Source: DATKRB01 sp035532415 (GTDB lineage Bacteria > Actinomycetota > Acidimicrobiia > Acidimicrobiales > RAAP-2). Taken from it: a stretch of 64,000 nt of DNA. The stretch lies in the NCBI GenBank assembly GCA_035532415.1, contig DATKRB010000071.1, positions 42,481 through 106,480 of the forward strand. The letters are read 5' to 3'. The first letter of the stretch is position 1; every line of letters starts with the position of its first letter. The notes under the pieces were generated by a model, which worked only from the letters and a program-made list of their open reading frames with translations, was not told where the DNA came from and did no database searches. Made by a program: the position numbers and the translations under genes. Shown here piece by piece: positions 57,525 to 64,000 of this stretch.

Positions 57525-59267
57525 ATGGCCCGCGATCCCGAGAACCCCTATGGCGTGGACATCCGGGGCCGCGAGCGCTCCATGCGCTTCGTCCGGCCGT
57601 ACCGCCACATCGGCGAGCTGAACCCGGTCGAGCAGCTCAAGCTCGATCGCCACCCGCTGCAGGTGGCCCAGGCGGTCATCGACAAGTACTCGGTGGAGGG
57701 GATCGCCGCCCTCAACGCCGTCCCCGGTGAGCTCGAACGGCTCAAATGGGTCGGCATCTATCCCCAGCGGCAGGGGGGCGACGCCCTGATGATGCGGATA
57801 AAGGTGCCGGGCGGGGTGCTGACCGCCGCGCAGGCCCGCGAGATCGGCATCGCCGCGGACGCGTTCGCCGAAGGACCCACCGACAGCCCGATCTTCGGCA
57901 ACCGGTACGCGGACCTGACCACCCGGCAGGACATTCAGCTGCACTGGATCAGGATCGAGGACGTCCCTCGGATCTGGGGACGGTTCGCCGACGTGGGGCT
58001 CACCACCGTGCAGGCCTGCGGCGACTCGGCGCGCAACGTCTGCTCGTGCCCGGTGTCGGGCGTCGACCGCGACGAGGTGGTGGACGCGTTCCCCGTCGCC
58101 AATGCGATCTCGTCGTTCTTCACCGGCAACCGCGAGTACGCCAACCTGCCCCGCAAGTTCAAGATCGCGGTGACGGGCTGCTTGGAGGACTGCGCCAGGG
58201 TGGAGATCGACGACGTCGGCCTGTGGCCCGCCCGGCTGTCCGACGGGTCGGTCGGGTTCAACCTGCTGGTCGGCGGCGGGCTGTCCGACGGCGAGCGAAT
58301 GGCCGAGGACATCGACGTCTTCGTCCACCCCGACCAGGCGGTCGAGCTCACGCGGGCCATCGCCCAGGTCTTCGGCGAGCTCGGCAACCGTGAGCATCGC
58401 GGCTTCGCCCGCATGCGGTACCTGGTGCAGGAGCTCGGTCCCGAAGGGTTCCGTTCCGCCCTGGCCGAGCGGACAGGCTTCGAGCTCGCACCGGCGGGGG
58501 AGGAGCTGACGCGGCGGTTCCGTGGGGACCACGTGGGGGTCCACCCGCAGAAGCAGGACGGTCTGTCCTATGTGGGGTGCTCGGTGCCCGTGGGCCGGCT
58601 GCACGGCATCGACCTGGTGGAGGCGGCCCGCCTGGCGGAGACCTACGGCGACGGCACGGTCCGTATCGGCACCGACCAGAACTTCGTCCTGACCGGCATC
58701 CCGAACGCTCGGCTCGACCAGCTCCTGGCCGAGCCGCTGCTGCAGGCCTACTCGCCGTTCCCCGGGCCGTTCGAGCGCGGCGTGGTGGCGTGCACCGGTA
58801 GCGAGTTCTGCCGGTTCGCCGTGGTCGAGACCAAGGAGCGGGCGGTGAAGTGGGCCCGGGCGATGGACAGCCGGCTCGGGCGGGACGGGAACGGGCCGCG
58901 GAACGGGGACGGGCCCGGTAGCCCCAACGCCGGCCGGGACGACGGCGTCATCCGCATGCACTTCTCGGGATGCTCCGCCTCCTGCGCGCAACCCCAGGTG
59001 GCCGACATCGGGTTCCGGGGTGACCTGGCGCACGTCGGGGAGCACATCGAAGAGGCGGTCGACATCGGCCTCGGTGGGTCGCTCGGTCCCGACGCCGCCT
59101 TCATCGACTGGGTGGTGGGCGCCATGCCGGTGGAGGAGGTGCCCGACGCGCTGGTCCGCGTGGTCGAGCGGTACCGCGTCGATCGGCGCCCCGACGAGCC
59201 GTTCCACCGGTGGGCCCGCCGAACGCCGCACGCCGAGCTGCGACGCACCCTCGAGGAGGCCGAGTGA
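57525..59267 (+). CDS. sirA: Ferredoxin-type nitrite/sulfite reductase (SirA/NirA family)
   Basis: A siroheme-[4Fe-4S] enzyme (580 aa), here most likely reducing sulfite to sulfide in cysteine synthesis. Cluster/siroheme cysteines are C423-X5-C429 (ACTGSEFC) and C483-X3-C487 (SGCSASC). Two ferredoxin-like half-domains and RNVCSCPVSG and KFKIAVTGC motifs are visible. A Gly/Asn/Asp-rich insert lies between the cysteine pairs (about 450-472). The place after cysH and near the siroheme gene supports sulfite over nitrite. It overlaps the FrhB gene by 4 nt (GTGA). Confidence 0.93.
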   Translation: MARDPENPYGVDIRGRERSMRFVRPYRHIGELNPVEQLKLDRHPLQVAQAVIDKYSVEGIAALNAVPGELERLKWVGIYPQRQGGDALMMRIKVPGGVLTAAQAREIGIAADAFAEGPTDSPIFGNRYADLTTRQDIQLHWIRIEDVPRIWGRFADVGLTTVQACGDSARNVCSCPVSGVDRDEVVDAFPVANAISSFFTGNREYANLPRKFKIAVTGCLEDCARVEIDDVGLWPARLSDGSVGFNLLVGGGLSDGERMAEDIDVFVHPDQAVELTRAIAQVFGELGNREHRGFARMRYLVQELGPEGFRSALAERTGFELAPAGEELTRRFRGDHVGVHPQKQDGLSYVGCSVPVGRLHGIDLVEAARLAETYGDGTVRIGTDQNFVLTGIPNARLDQLLAEPLLQAYSPFPGPFERGVVACTGSEFCRFAVVETKERAVKWARAMDSRLGRDGNGPRNGDGPGSPNAGRDDGVIRMHFSGCSASCAQPQVADIGFRGDLAHVGEHIEEAVDIGLGGSLGPDAAFIDWVVGAMPVEEVPDALVRVVERYRVDRRPDEPFHRWARRTPHAELRRTLEEAE

Positions 59268-60529
59268 CCAGCTACCGCCTACGCGACGACATGAACGGGA
59301 TCGCCGAGGCCCCCGGCAAGGTCTGGTTCTGGGAGCTCGAGTCCGGGGTCATCGACGCCGACCGCTGCATCCAATGCGGTACCTGCGTGGCCGTGTGCCC
59401 GTCCAACTCGATCGGGTTCGACAAGGACACCAACCTTCCCGAGCTGGTGAAGATGTGCACCGGCTGCTCGCTCTGCTGGGACTTCTGCCCGCGGGCCGGC
59501 TTGCGCTACGAGGCCCTGTGGCCGCCGTCGACGGTCACGGAGGACGCCGAGGTCGTGGTCCCCGACGTCCGGTCGGACTCTTCCGACGTCTATTGGAAGA
59601 TCACCGGCGGCCCGCCGGCCGACGGGCTCGGCGCCGTGCTCGAGCAGTACGCGGCCCGCGCCGCGGCCAGGTCCGACGCCGTGCAGGACGGAGGGGCGGT
59701 GACCGCCCTTTTGACCGCCCTGCTGGCCTCGGGGGAGATAGACGGCGCGCTCGTCTCGAAGCCGAGCACCGATCCCGACGAGCCGTGGAAGGGCGTCGCG
59801 ACCATCGCCACCACAGCCGAGGAGATCGCCGCGGCGTCCGGCAGCTTCTACAACCAGACCATGGCCCTCGCGGCCCTCGATCCGAGCGGGTACGCGTTGC
59901 CGGCCAAGCCGCGCCTCGCCGTGGTCGGCACGCCGTGCGAGATCCAGGGGATCAGGGCCATGCAGGCCCGGCGCTGGTCCACCGGCGCCCACCGGGTGGA
60001 CGCGGTGGTGCTGACCATCGCCCTCCTGTGCACCAAGAGCTTCGACTACGAGGCGCTGCTCCTGCGCGAGCTGCGGGACCGTAGGGCGGTCGACCTCGAT
60101 CGGGTGAGCAAGGTGGACGTGATCCGTGGCCGCATGATCGTCGAGTACCGCGACGGCGAGGTGGCGGTCGACGAGCCGGTCAAGCGGTTTCACGGGGCGG
60201 CGCTGAAGGGCTGCGACGAGTGCGCGGACTTCCTCGGCCGGAGCGCCGACCTCTCGGTGGGCAGCGTCGGGTCGATGGATGGCTGGACGAGCGTGCTGGT
60301 GCGGACCGAACGCGGGCGGGCGGCGTTTCAGCAGGCCAGGTCGAAGCTCGACCTCCGCGATCTCGACGACCCGGCCGCCCTGGTCCGCCTCGACGAGCTC
60401 GACAAGCGCATCGCCGTCCGTTCGCTGGAGCGCAAGTTCGACCCGGACGCCCCGCTCTTCATCGACTACGAGGAGCACGTCAGGAATTACGGGGAGACGG
60501 GCCGCCGCCCGATCGTGGTGAAGCGGTGA
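59264..60529 (+). CDS. FrhB-family F420/flavin oxidoreductase coupled to sulfite reductase
   Basis: A 421-residue coenzyme F420 hydrogenase/dehydrogenase beta-subunit family protein. Two full ferredoxin motifs are C35-X2-C38-X2-C41-X3-C45P and C65-X2-C68-X2-C71-X3-C75P. FrhB domains follow, with VQDGGAVTALLTALL, VVGTPCEIQGIRAMQ, LLCTKSFDYEALL and KGCDECADFLGRSADLSVGSVGSMDGWT. FrhB proteins bind FAD and often F420. The GTG start in the sirA stop suggests a fixed ratio and a joint role, perhaps electron supply to the sulfite reductase. Methanogen Fsr fuses such an F420 module to a sulfite reductase, a precedent for the idea. Direct evidence is lacking. Confidence 0.85.
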   Translation: MTSYRLRDDMNGIAEAPGKVWFWELESGVIDADRCIQCGTCVAVCPSNSIGFDKDTNLPELVKMCTGCSLCWDFCPRAGLRYEALWPPSTVTEDAEVVVPDVRSDSSDVYWKITGGPPADGLGAVLEQYAARAAARSDAVQDGGAVTALLTALLASGEIDGALVSKPSTDPDEPWKGVATIATTAEEIAAASGSFYNQTMALAALDPSGYALPAKPRLAVVGTPCEIQGIRAMQARRWSTGAHRVDAVVLTIALLCTKSFDYEALLLRELRDRRAVDLDRVSKVDVIRGRMIVEYRDGEVAVDEPVKRFHGAALKGCDECADFLGRSADLSVGSVGSMDGWTSVLVRTERGRAAFQQARSKLDLRDLDDPAALVRLDELDKRIAVRSLERKFDPDAPLFIDYEEHVRNYGETGRRPIVVKR

Positions 60530-60906
60530 CGGCGCCCGCAGCGGCACCTTCGGCACCGGCCCCGTCCGCAGACGCACCGTCCGCAGACGTGCGGCGCCGG
60601 CACGTCTCGGCGGAGATGCCGCACCTGCACGTTCCCGACGAGCCGGGCGGGCGCAAGCAGCATTGGCTCGACGCGGTGCTGGGCGGTGCCGAGATGGAGG
60701 AGGTCGTGTCCGGGCCCGACGGGGTCGCCCGGTGGCTCTGGGGCCGCTGGCGCTCGCTGGCCGTCGCCGGTGTCACCGAGGAGGACCTCGCGGCGATCGT
60801 CGCCGGCTACCGGCGTGAGATCTGGCTGTGGCTGGCCGGCGAGCGGACGTGGACGCAATGCTGCTCGGGGTTGCTCGGCCGGATCGGCCGGCGGGTCCCG
60901 GGCTGA
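60526..60906 (+). CDS. Uncharacterised 126-residue protein of the sulfite reductase operon
   Basis: Not recognised. The GTG start overlaps the FrhB-like gene stop by 4 nt, so it belongs to the same translational unit. The first 35 residues are Ala/Pro-rich. The rest is soluble and helical by eye, with tryptophans (WLWGRWRSLAVAGV, YRREIWLWLAGERTW) and a paired cysteine (TQCCSGLLGRIGRRV) at the C-terminus that could bind metal or thiols. It may be an assembly or electron-transfer helper for the FrhB/sulfite reductase pair; that is inference. Confidence 0.7.
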   Translation: MTAPAAAPSAPAPSADAPSADVRRRHVSAEMPHLHVPDEPGGRKQHWLDAVLGGAEMEEVVSGPDGVARWLWGRWRSLAVAGVTEEDLAAIVAGYRREIWLWLAGERTWTQCCSGLLGRIGRRVPG

Positions 60907-60916
60907 TCGGCCGCCG

Positions 60917-61711
60917 ATGGGCTCCGCGGTGCGGCTGTCCGGTGTCACCGTCGTCCGCGACGGTGTGCCCCTCATCGACGGCGTCGACTGGCAGGTGGGT
61001 CCGGGCGACCGGTGGGTCGTGCTGGGCCCGAACGGCTCGGGGAAGACGACCATGCTGGCCGTGGCCGGCGCCCGTCTCTGGCCGACCAGGGGAGTGGTGG
61101 AGGTGCTGGGTGAGCGGCTCGGGCGGGTGGACGTGCGGAACCTGCGACCCCGCGTCGCGCTGGTCAGCGCCTCGGTCGTCCGCCAGCTCCGAGCGAACCT
61201 GACGGCGCGCGAGGTGGTGGTCACCGGCCGGGACGGTGCACTCGAGTCGTGGTGGCGCGAGTACTCGGCGGGCGAGTGGGCCGAGGCCGATCGGCTCCTC
61301 GACGATGCGGGGGTCGGGGGTCCGGCCGGGATCGGGCACCGGGCCTTCGGCGTGATCTCGGAAGGTGAGCGCCAGCAGGTCCTTCTGGCGCGCGCCCTGA
61401 TGGGACGACCCGAGCTCCTGCTGCTCGACGAGCCGGCGGCAGGTCTGGACCTCGGGGCGCGCGAGCGCCTGGTGATGCGCCTCGCCGCGCTGGCGGTGGA
61501 GCCCGACGTCCCCCCGATGGTGCTGGTGACCCACCACGTCGAGGAGATCCCCGGGGGGACGACGCACGTGGCCCTCCTGCGCCTCGGACGGATGGTGGCG
61601 AGCGGGCCGATCGACGACGTGCTCACCTCCGAGTCGATCTCGGACTGCTTTGAGCTGCCGGTGGTCGTCGGGCGCGGCGACGACCGGTGGTGGTGCCGAG
61701 CCTCGCCCTGA
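60917..61711 (+). CDS. Stand-alone ABC transporter ATPase
   Basis: A 264-residue ABC ATPase. Walker A is GPNGSGKTTM, the signature is a variant ISEGERQQVLLARAL, Walker B is LLLLDEPAAGLD, and the switch His is in VLVTHHVEEIP. The sequence resembles the YlmA/ModF-like solo ATPases more than importer subunits. No permease or binding protein is adjacent. It starts 10 bp after the 126-residue gene, so it may be cotranscribed with the sulfur operon. Confidence 0.88.
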   Translation: MGSAVRLSGVTVVRDGVPLIDGVDWQVGPGDRWVVLGPNGSGKTTMLAVAGARLWPTRGVVEVLGERLGRVDVRNLRPRVALVSASVVRQLRANLTAREVVVTGRDGALESWWREYSAGEWAEADRLLDDAGVGGPAGIGHRAFGVISEGERQQVLLARALMGRPELLLLDEPAAGLDLGARERLVMRLAALAVEPDVPPMVLVTHHVEEIPGGTTHVALLRLGRMVASGPIDDVLTSESISDCFELPVVVGRGDDRWWCRASP

Positions 61712-61787
61712 GCCCCCGGTCCCTGGCATCCCCCAGTTTTCCTCGTTGCGTCGTTAGGGTTTGAGGACCCGACGAGGTGGAGGGGGA

Positions 61788-62513
61788 GTGGCCCCGGTGG
61801 TCCTACTGATCCTCGCAATGGTGTGGATCCTGCTGCTGGCTCCCGCTGGATGGAAGAAGCTGTCCAGCCGGCATGCCGGGGCCTCCATCGAGTCCTTCCA
61901 CCACGAGCTGCACCTGTTGCAGCACTCCGGCCCCAAGCTGATCGCCCCGGCCTTCCGGCTCGAGACCGCGCATTCCAACGCCGCCGCCGCCTGCTCGCGG
62001 TCGGGTTACCCGACCGTCTCGAGCATGCCCGGGCGTTCCCCCCTCGTGCTGCTGCCACCCAACGAGGAGCTCCGCGAGGTGGGTCACCGGCCGGCCGGGA
62101 CGGCGCAGCCCGGCGGCGCGTGGGAGACGGCGCGCGCCGGCGGCGCGTGGGAGACGGCGCAGCCCGGTGGAGGGCACCAGCGGGCCCGCCGCCGGCGGCG
62201 CAACACCCTCGGCCTCCTCGCGGGGGTCGTGGCGGGCACCGGCCTGGTGGGCCTCGCCCCTCCGCTGCACGGGGTCTGGGTCCTGACCGGGCTGTGCGTT
62301 GCGGCGCTCGCCTGCTATCTGGGCCTGGCCGCCTACGCCGCGAACCTCGTGGCCGCCCGGCCCCTGGGTACCCGGAGCAGCGTCGCCCGACCCGCGGCGC
62401 CCGCCACCGGGGGCTGGTACCACGTGGACGACCTGGGCCAGGCCGATGGGAACTGGGCCGAGGACCCGTACGAGGAGGAAGCCGGGTGGCGGCAAGCGGC
62501 TGCCGCCCGCTGA
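61788..62513 (+). CDS. Uncharacterised actinobacterial membrane protein
   Basis: A 241-residue protein with one hydrophobic N-terminal segment (about 1-20, APVVLLILAMVWILLLAPAGW) and two more near residues 145-190. A hydrophilic region between them carries a duplicated GGAWETA stretch and ends in an Arg-rich patch. The tail is acidic (GQADGNWAEDPYEEEAGW). The GTG at 61788 has a strong GGAGGGGGA site just before it; a TTG 27 nt upstream would add nine residues. Similar-looking proteins occur in other actinobacteria, but no function is known to me. Confidence 0.7.
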   Translation: MAPVVLLILAMVWILLLAPAGWKKLSSRHAGASIESFHHELHLLQHSGPKLIAPAFRLETAHSNAAAACSRSGYPTVSSMPGRSPLVLLPPNEELREVGHRPAGTAQPGGAWETARAGGAWETAQPGGGHQRARRRRRNTLGLLAGVVAGTGLVGLAPPLHGVWVLTGLCVAALACYLGLAAYAANLVAARPLGTRSSVARPAAPATGGWYHVDDLGQADGNWAEDPYEEEAGWRQAAAAR

Positions 62514-62663
62514 CGCCGCAGGTCCGGCGGCCTCCGGGCGCCGAGCACGGCCGGCCGTTCCGGCTATCGGGCGAGCCAGTTCCGGGGGCCGAGCCCGGCC
62601 CCCGCCCGGCGCGGCCCCCGCCCGGAGGCCTCCGGGCGGCCGACTATCCTGGCTTGCACCCTC

Positions 62664-62736
62664 GGGGGTGTAGCTCAGCTGGTAGAGCGCTACGTTCGCA
62701 ACGTAGAAGTCGGCGGTTCGAGTCCGCTCACCTCCA
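62664..62736 (+). tRNA. tRNA-Ala (CGC)
   Basis: The acceptor stem GGGGGTG pairs with CACCTCC (one G-U pair). The D arm is GCTCAGCTGGTAGAGC, the anticodon stem CTACG/CGTAG holds loop TTCGCAA (anticodon CGC), and the T arm contains GGTTCGAGTCC. CCA is not encoded. The base composition changes after its 3' end. Confidence 0.94.
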
Positions 62737-62813
62737 CCCTGTGCTTTGAATCTTCGCGTCTTTCTGGCTGACTGTCCTGGGCTTTCATGCTGTTTCGTGG
62801 CATTCCCACGGGG

Positions 62814-62822
62814 TTGTCCACA
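62814..62822 (+). promoter_or_regulatory. DnaA-box-like sequence
   Basis: TTGTCCACA matches the DnaA box consensus of Streptomyces and mycobacteria exactly. A single box can occur by chance; no cluster typical of oriC is seen. Confidence 0.4.
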
Positions 62823-62826
62823 GGGT

Positions 62827-62847
62827 TTATCGACCTGATTATCGACC
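62827..62847 (+). repeat. Two 9-bp direct repeats
   Basis: TTATCGACC-TGA-TTATCGACC, five bases after the DnaA-like box; its period of 12 bp is close to one helical turn. Confidence 0.85.
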
Positions 62848-62946
62848 CCTGATCACCCTGGCCTACGCAGCCCTAGGCACGAGGTCTGGCCGCTGCACCG
62901 GCCGCACGCTGGGGTGACGCGGTCGGCGAGCTCACAGGCGTCTCCG

Positions 62947-62978
62947 TGCCCTACGCAGCCCTACCGCAGCGTAGGGCA
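62947..62978. repeat. 10-bp perfect inverted repeat
   Basis: Arms TGCCCTACGC (62947-62956) and GCGTAGGGCA (62969-62978) around a 12-nt loop. One arm repeats the 62862 motif CCTACGCAGCCCTA (again at 62950). No T-tract follows, so a terminator is doubtful. Confidence 0.85.
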
Positions 62979-63227
62979 GTGCCCTACTCAGCGAGATGGG
63001 CGAGAAGCGCCCGACGTCACGCTCTCGGGATGCGTTTTCGCGTGGACGGCGCTGCCCGCTACGTCGATGCGTTCAGTCGCCACATCGGCCCACGCCCAGC
63101 CCGCGTTCAGCCGTTCTGACCTTGCCGCGCCCTGGGCGCCTCAAGGCAGAAGCAGAAGGTGTCGAGGTCAGTGCGTAGGGCACCGACGCCCTGGAAGCTG
63201 ACGACCCCGTCGGTGGTTTAGAGCTAC

Positions 63228-63770
63228 ATGGACACGACGCGCAACGTGCTGCTGGTGTCGGGAAGCCTCCGGGCAGGCTCGACCAACTCCGCGCTTTTGC
63301 GCACCGCCGCTCGCGTTGCCCCAACCGGCGTCGAGGCAGTGCTCTTCGACGGTGTCGCCCGCCTGCCGTACTTCGATCCCGATCAGGACAGCGAGCCACT
63401 GCACCCGGCGGTCGAAGCCTTACGTGCCGCGATCCGAGATTGCGACGCCATCTTGTTCTCTACTCCCGAGTACGCCGGCGCGCTGCCCGGAGCGCTCAAG
63501 AATCTCTTGGAGTGGGCGGTCGGCGACGCCGACGCGGGCTCCATCTACGAGAAGCCGGTCGGCTGGGTCAACGTGTCGGCATCACCGACGGGCGCGGCCG
63601 ATGCCTACCGGTCTCTTGCCATCGTGCTCGGCTACGTCCAGGCCGCTGTCGTGGACGAGGCATGTGTGCAGATCCCGGTCACCCGCCAGATGGTCGGCTG
63701 CGACGGCCTGATCGCCGACCCGGACGTCCGCGAGCGCGTCACCGCCGTCCTCGATGCGCTCGTCTCGTGA
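63228..63770 (+). CDS. NADPH-dependent FMN reductase family protein
   Basis: A flavodoxin-fold reductase (180 aa). The phosphate-binding loop is LLVSGSLRAGSTNSALL, and the flavin motif is FSTPEYAGALPGALKNLLEW, typical of the NADPH-dependent FMN reductase/azoreductase/ChrR family. Codon use has more A/T at third positions than the genes to its left. No clear ribosome site precedes the ATG; the start is taken from the family's usual N-terminus. It may reduce quinones, chromate or azo compounds, and the substrate is not evident. Confidence 0.85.
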   Translation: MDTTRNVLLVSGSLRAGSTNSALLRTAARVAPTGVEAVLFDGVARLPYFDPDQDSEPLHPAVEALRAAIRDCDAILFSTPEYAGALPGALKNLLEWAVGDADAGSIYEKPVGWVNVSASPTGAADAYRSLAIVLGYVQAAVVDEACVQIPVTRQMVGCDGLIADPDVRERVTAVLDALVS

Positions 63771-63800
63771 GCACACGGCGTACGAGAGGGATCCGCACCT

Positions 63801-64000
63801 GTGCGGCGGTTCGACCGCCACTTCGGATGTCGCACCTACGCTTACGGCGGAGCGTCGCGACAATCGATCCTCTCGTTCGAATGTCCCCGTCGGCACGGTC
63901 GTTACCTCGCTTTGGGGGCACCTCAGCAGGAGGGTCGGGCCCCGGTGCTGGCGGCGCTTGCCCGTCGGATCGCAGCCCGACGGCCGGCGCCGCTGTCGTC
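63801..64000 (+). CDS. Partial open frame running off the right edge
   Basis: From a GTG at 63801 the frame stays open to the window end (66 codons). The peptide (start VRRFDRHFGCRTYAYGG, later SFECPRRHGRY) is not recognised. It carries two Cys and several His, and third-position use resembles the FMN reductase gene. It may be the start of a longer gene or chance. It lies in the same frame, 30 bp after the FMN reductase stop. Confidence 0.3.
   Translation, partial: MRRFDRHFGCRTYAYGGASRQSILSFECPRRHGRYLALGAPQQEGRAPVLAALARRIAARRPAPLS

Larger units (their letters stand above)
62737..63227. other. Gene-poor region after tRNA-Ala
   Basis: About 490 bp with visibly lower GC and no convincing gene. 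It holds a perfect actinobacterial-type DnaA box (62814-62822), a 9-bp direct repeat pair (62827-62847), and several copies of a CCTACGC/GCGTAGG motif (62862, 62950, 62969, 63173), two of which make a 10-bp stem. It could be an island boundary or a remnant replication or recombination site. Confidence 0.6.

Noticed and set aside
62814..62847. A chromosomal or plasmid replication origin
   Set aside because: Only one exact DnaA box and one repeat pair, without dnaA, dnaN, parAB or rep genes in view.
62862..62978. Repeated CCTACGC-type motifs as a small CRISPR array
   Set aside because: Copies are short, differ in orientation and spacing, and no cas genes are near.
62914..63201. 95-codon open frame in the gap after tRNA-Ala
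   Set aside because: No ribosome site, no recognisable fold, and composition like non-coding DNA with inverted repeats inside.
63803..63815. CGGCGGTTCGA, an 11-bp match to the T arm of tRNA-Ala, as a possible att repeat
   Set aside because: Too short and centred on GGTTCGA, which is common; it does not extend to the tRNA 3' end.

Overview
The window is very GC-rich (about 70% by eye) and densely coded. Its gene content points to an actinobacterium: a WhiB regulator next to a PdtaS-type kinase, UdgB, coenzyme F420-type FrhB proteins, the TreS/maltokinase pair, and a Rho protein with a long N-terminal insert. The order argS-lysA-hom-thrC-rho-rpmE-prfA-prmC-sua5-wecA-atp(I)BEFHAGDC-...-murA follows the Mycobacterium tuberculosis Rv1292-Rv1315 order as I remember it. 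Some features are unlike mycobacteria: AtpF and AtpH are not fused, thrB is missing, rpiB and glyA are inserted, and there is a secreted CHAP protein with 'GYWLVASDGGVF' repeats. These suggest a deep-branching lineage such as Acidimicrobiia. That placement is inference, not a search result.

Layout. 1-4.4 kb: a 5'-truncated pdtaS kinase, whiB1 with a perfect CRP-type palindrome upstream, a glycerophosphodiesterase, and etfBA. 4.4-6.4 kb: a TetR repressor divergent from a limonene-epoxide-hydrolase-like enzyme and an alpha/beta hydrolase, with a palindromic operator between them. 6.5-11.7 kb: the actinobacterial SCO1664/DUF3090/phosphatase cassette, udgB, an FrhB-like iron-sulfur flavoprotein, an Fpg/Nei glycosylase and a BCP peroxiredoxin. 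12-20.7 kb: DEAD-box helicase, PIG-L deacetylase, EAL-domain membrane protein, aconitase and the secreted CHAP protein. 20.7-36 kb: argS, desaturase, tRNA-Arg, lysA, hom, thrC, rho, rpmE, prfA, prmC, sua5, rpiB, glyA, wecA. 36-44 kb: complete F1Fo ATP synthase operon. 44-53 kb: glpX, murA, meaB, echA, treS, maltokinase, galT and a small membrane protein. 53-62.5 kb: sulfate assimilation locus. 62.6-64 kb: tRNA-Ala, then a lower-GC gene-poor stretch, an FMN reductase and a partial reading frame.

How the genes work together. The sulfur locus is divergent. CysD/CysN (ATP sulfurylase) and the siroheme-synthesis protein run leftward. CysH (APS reductase) and the siroheme sulfite reductase run rightward, followed by an FrhB-family F420/flavin protein and a 126-residue unknown, both translationally coupled by GTGA overlaps. 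The coupling of an FrhB protein to an assimilatory sulfite reductase is the most interesting hypothesis here: it could feed electrons from F420H2 or ferredoxin into sulfite reduction.

Expression style. Ten genes start with ATG or GTG only 6-8 nt downstream of a TANNNT hexamer and mostly have no Shine-Dalgarno sequence, so leaderless transcription seems common. Many operon partners overlap by 4 nt (ATGA or GTGA). No CRISPR array, insertion sequence or rRNA gene was seen.
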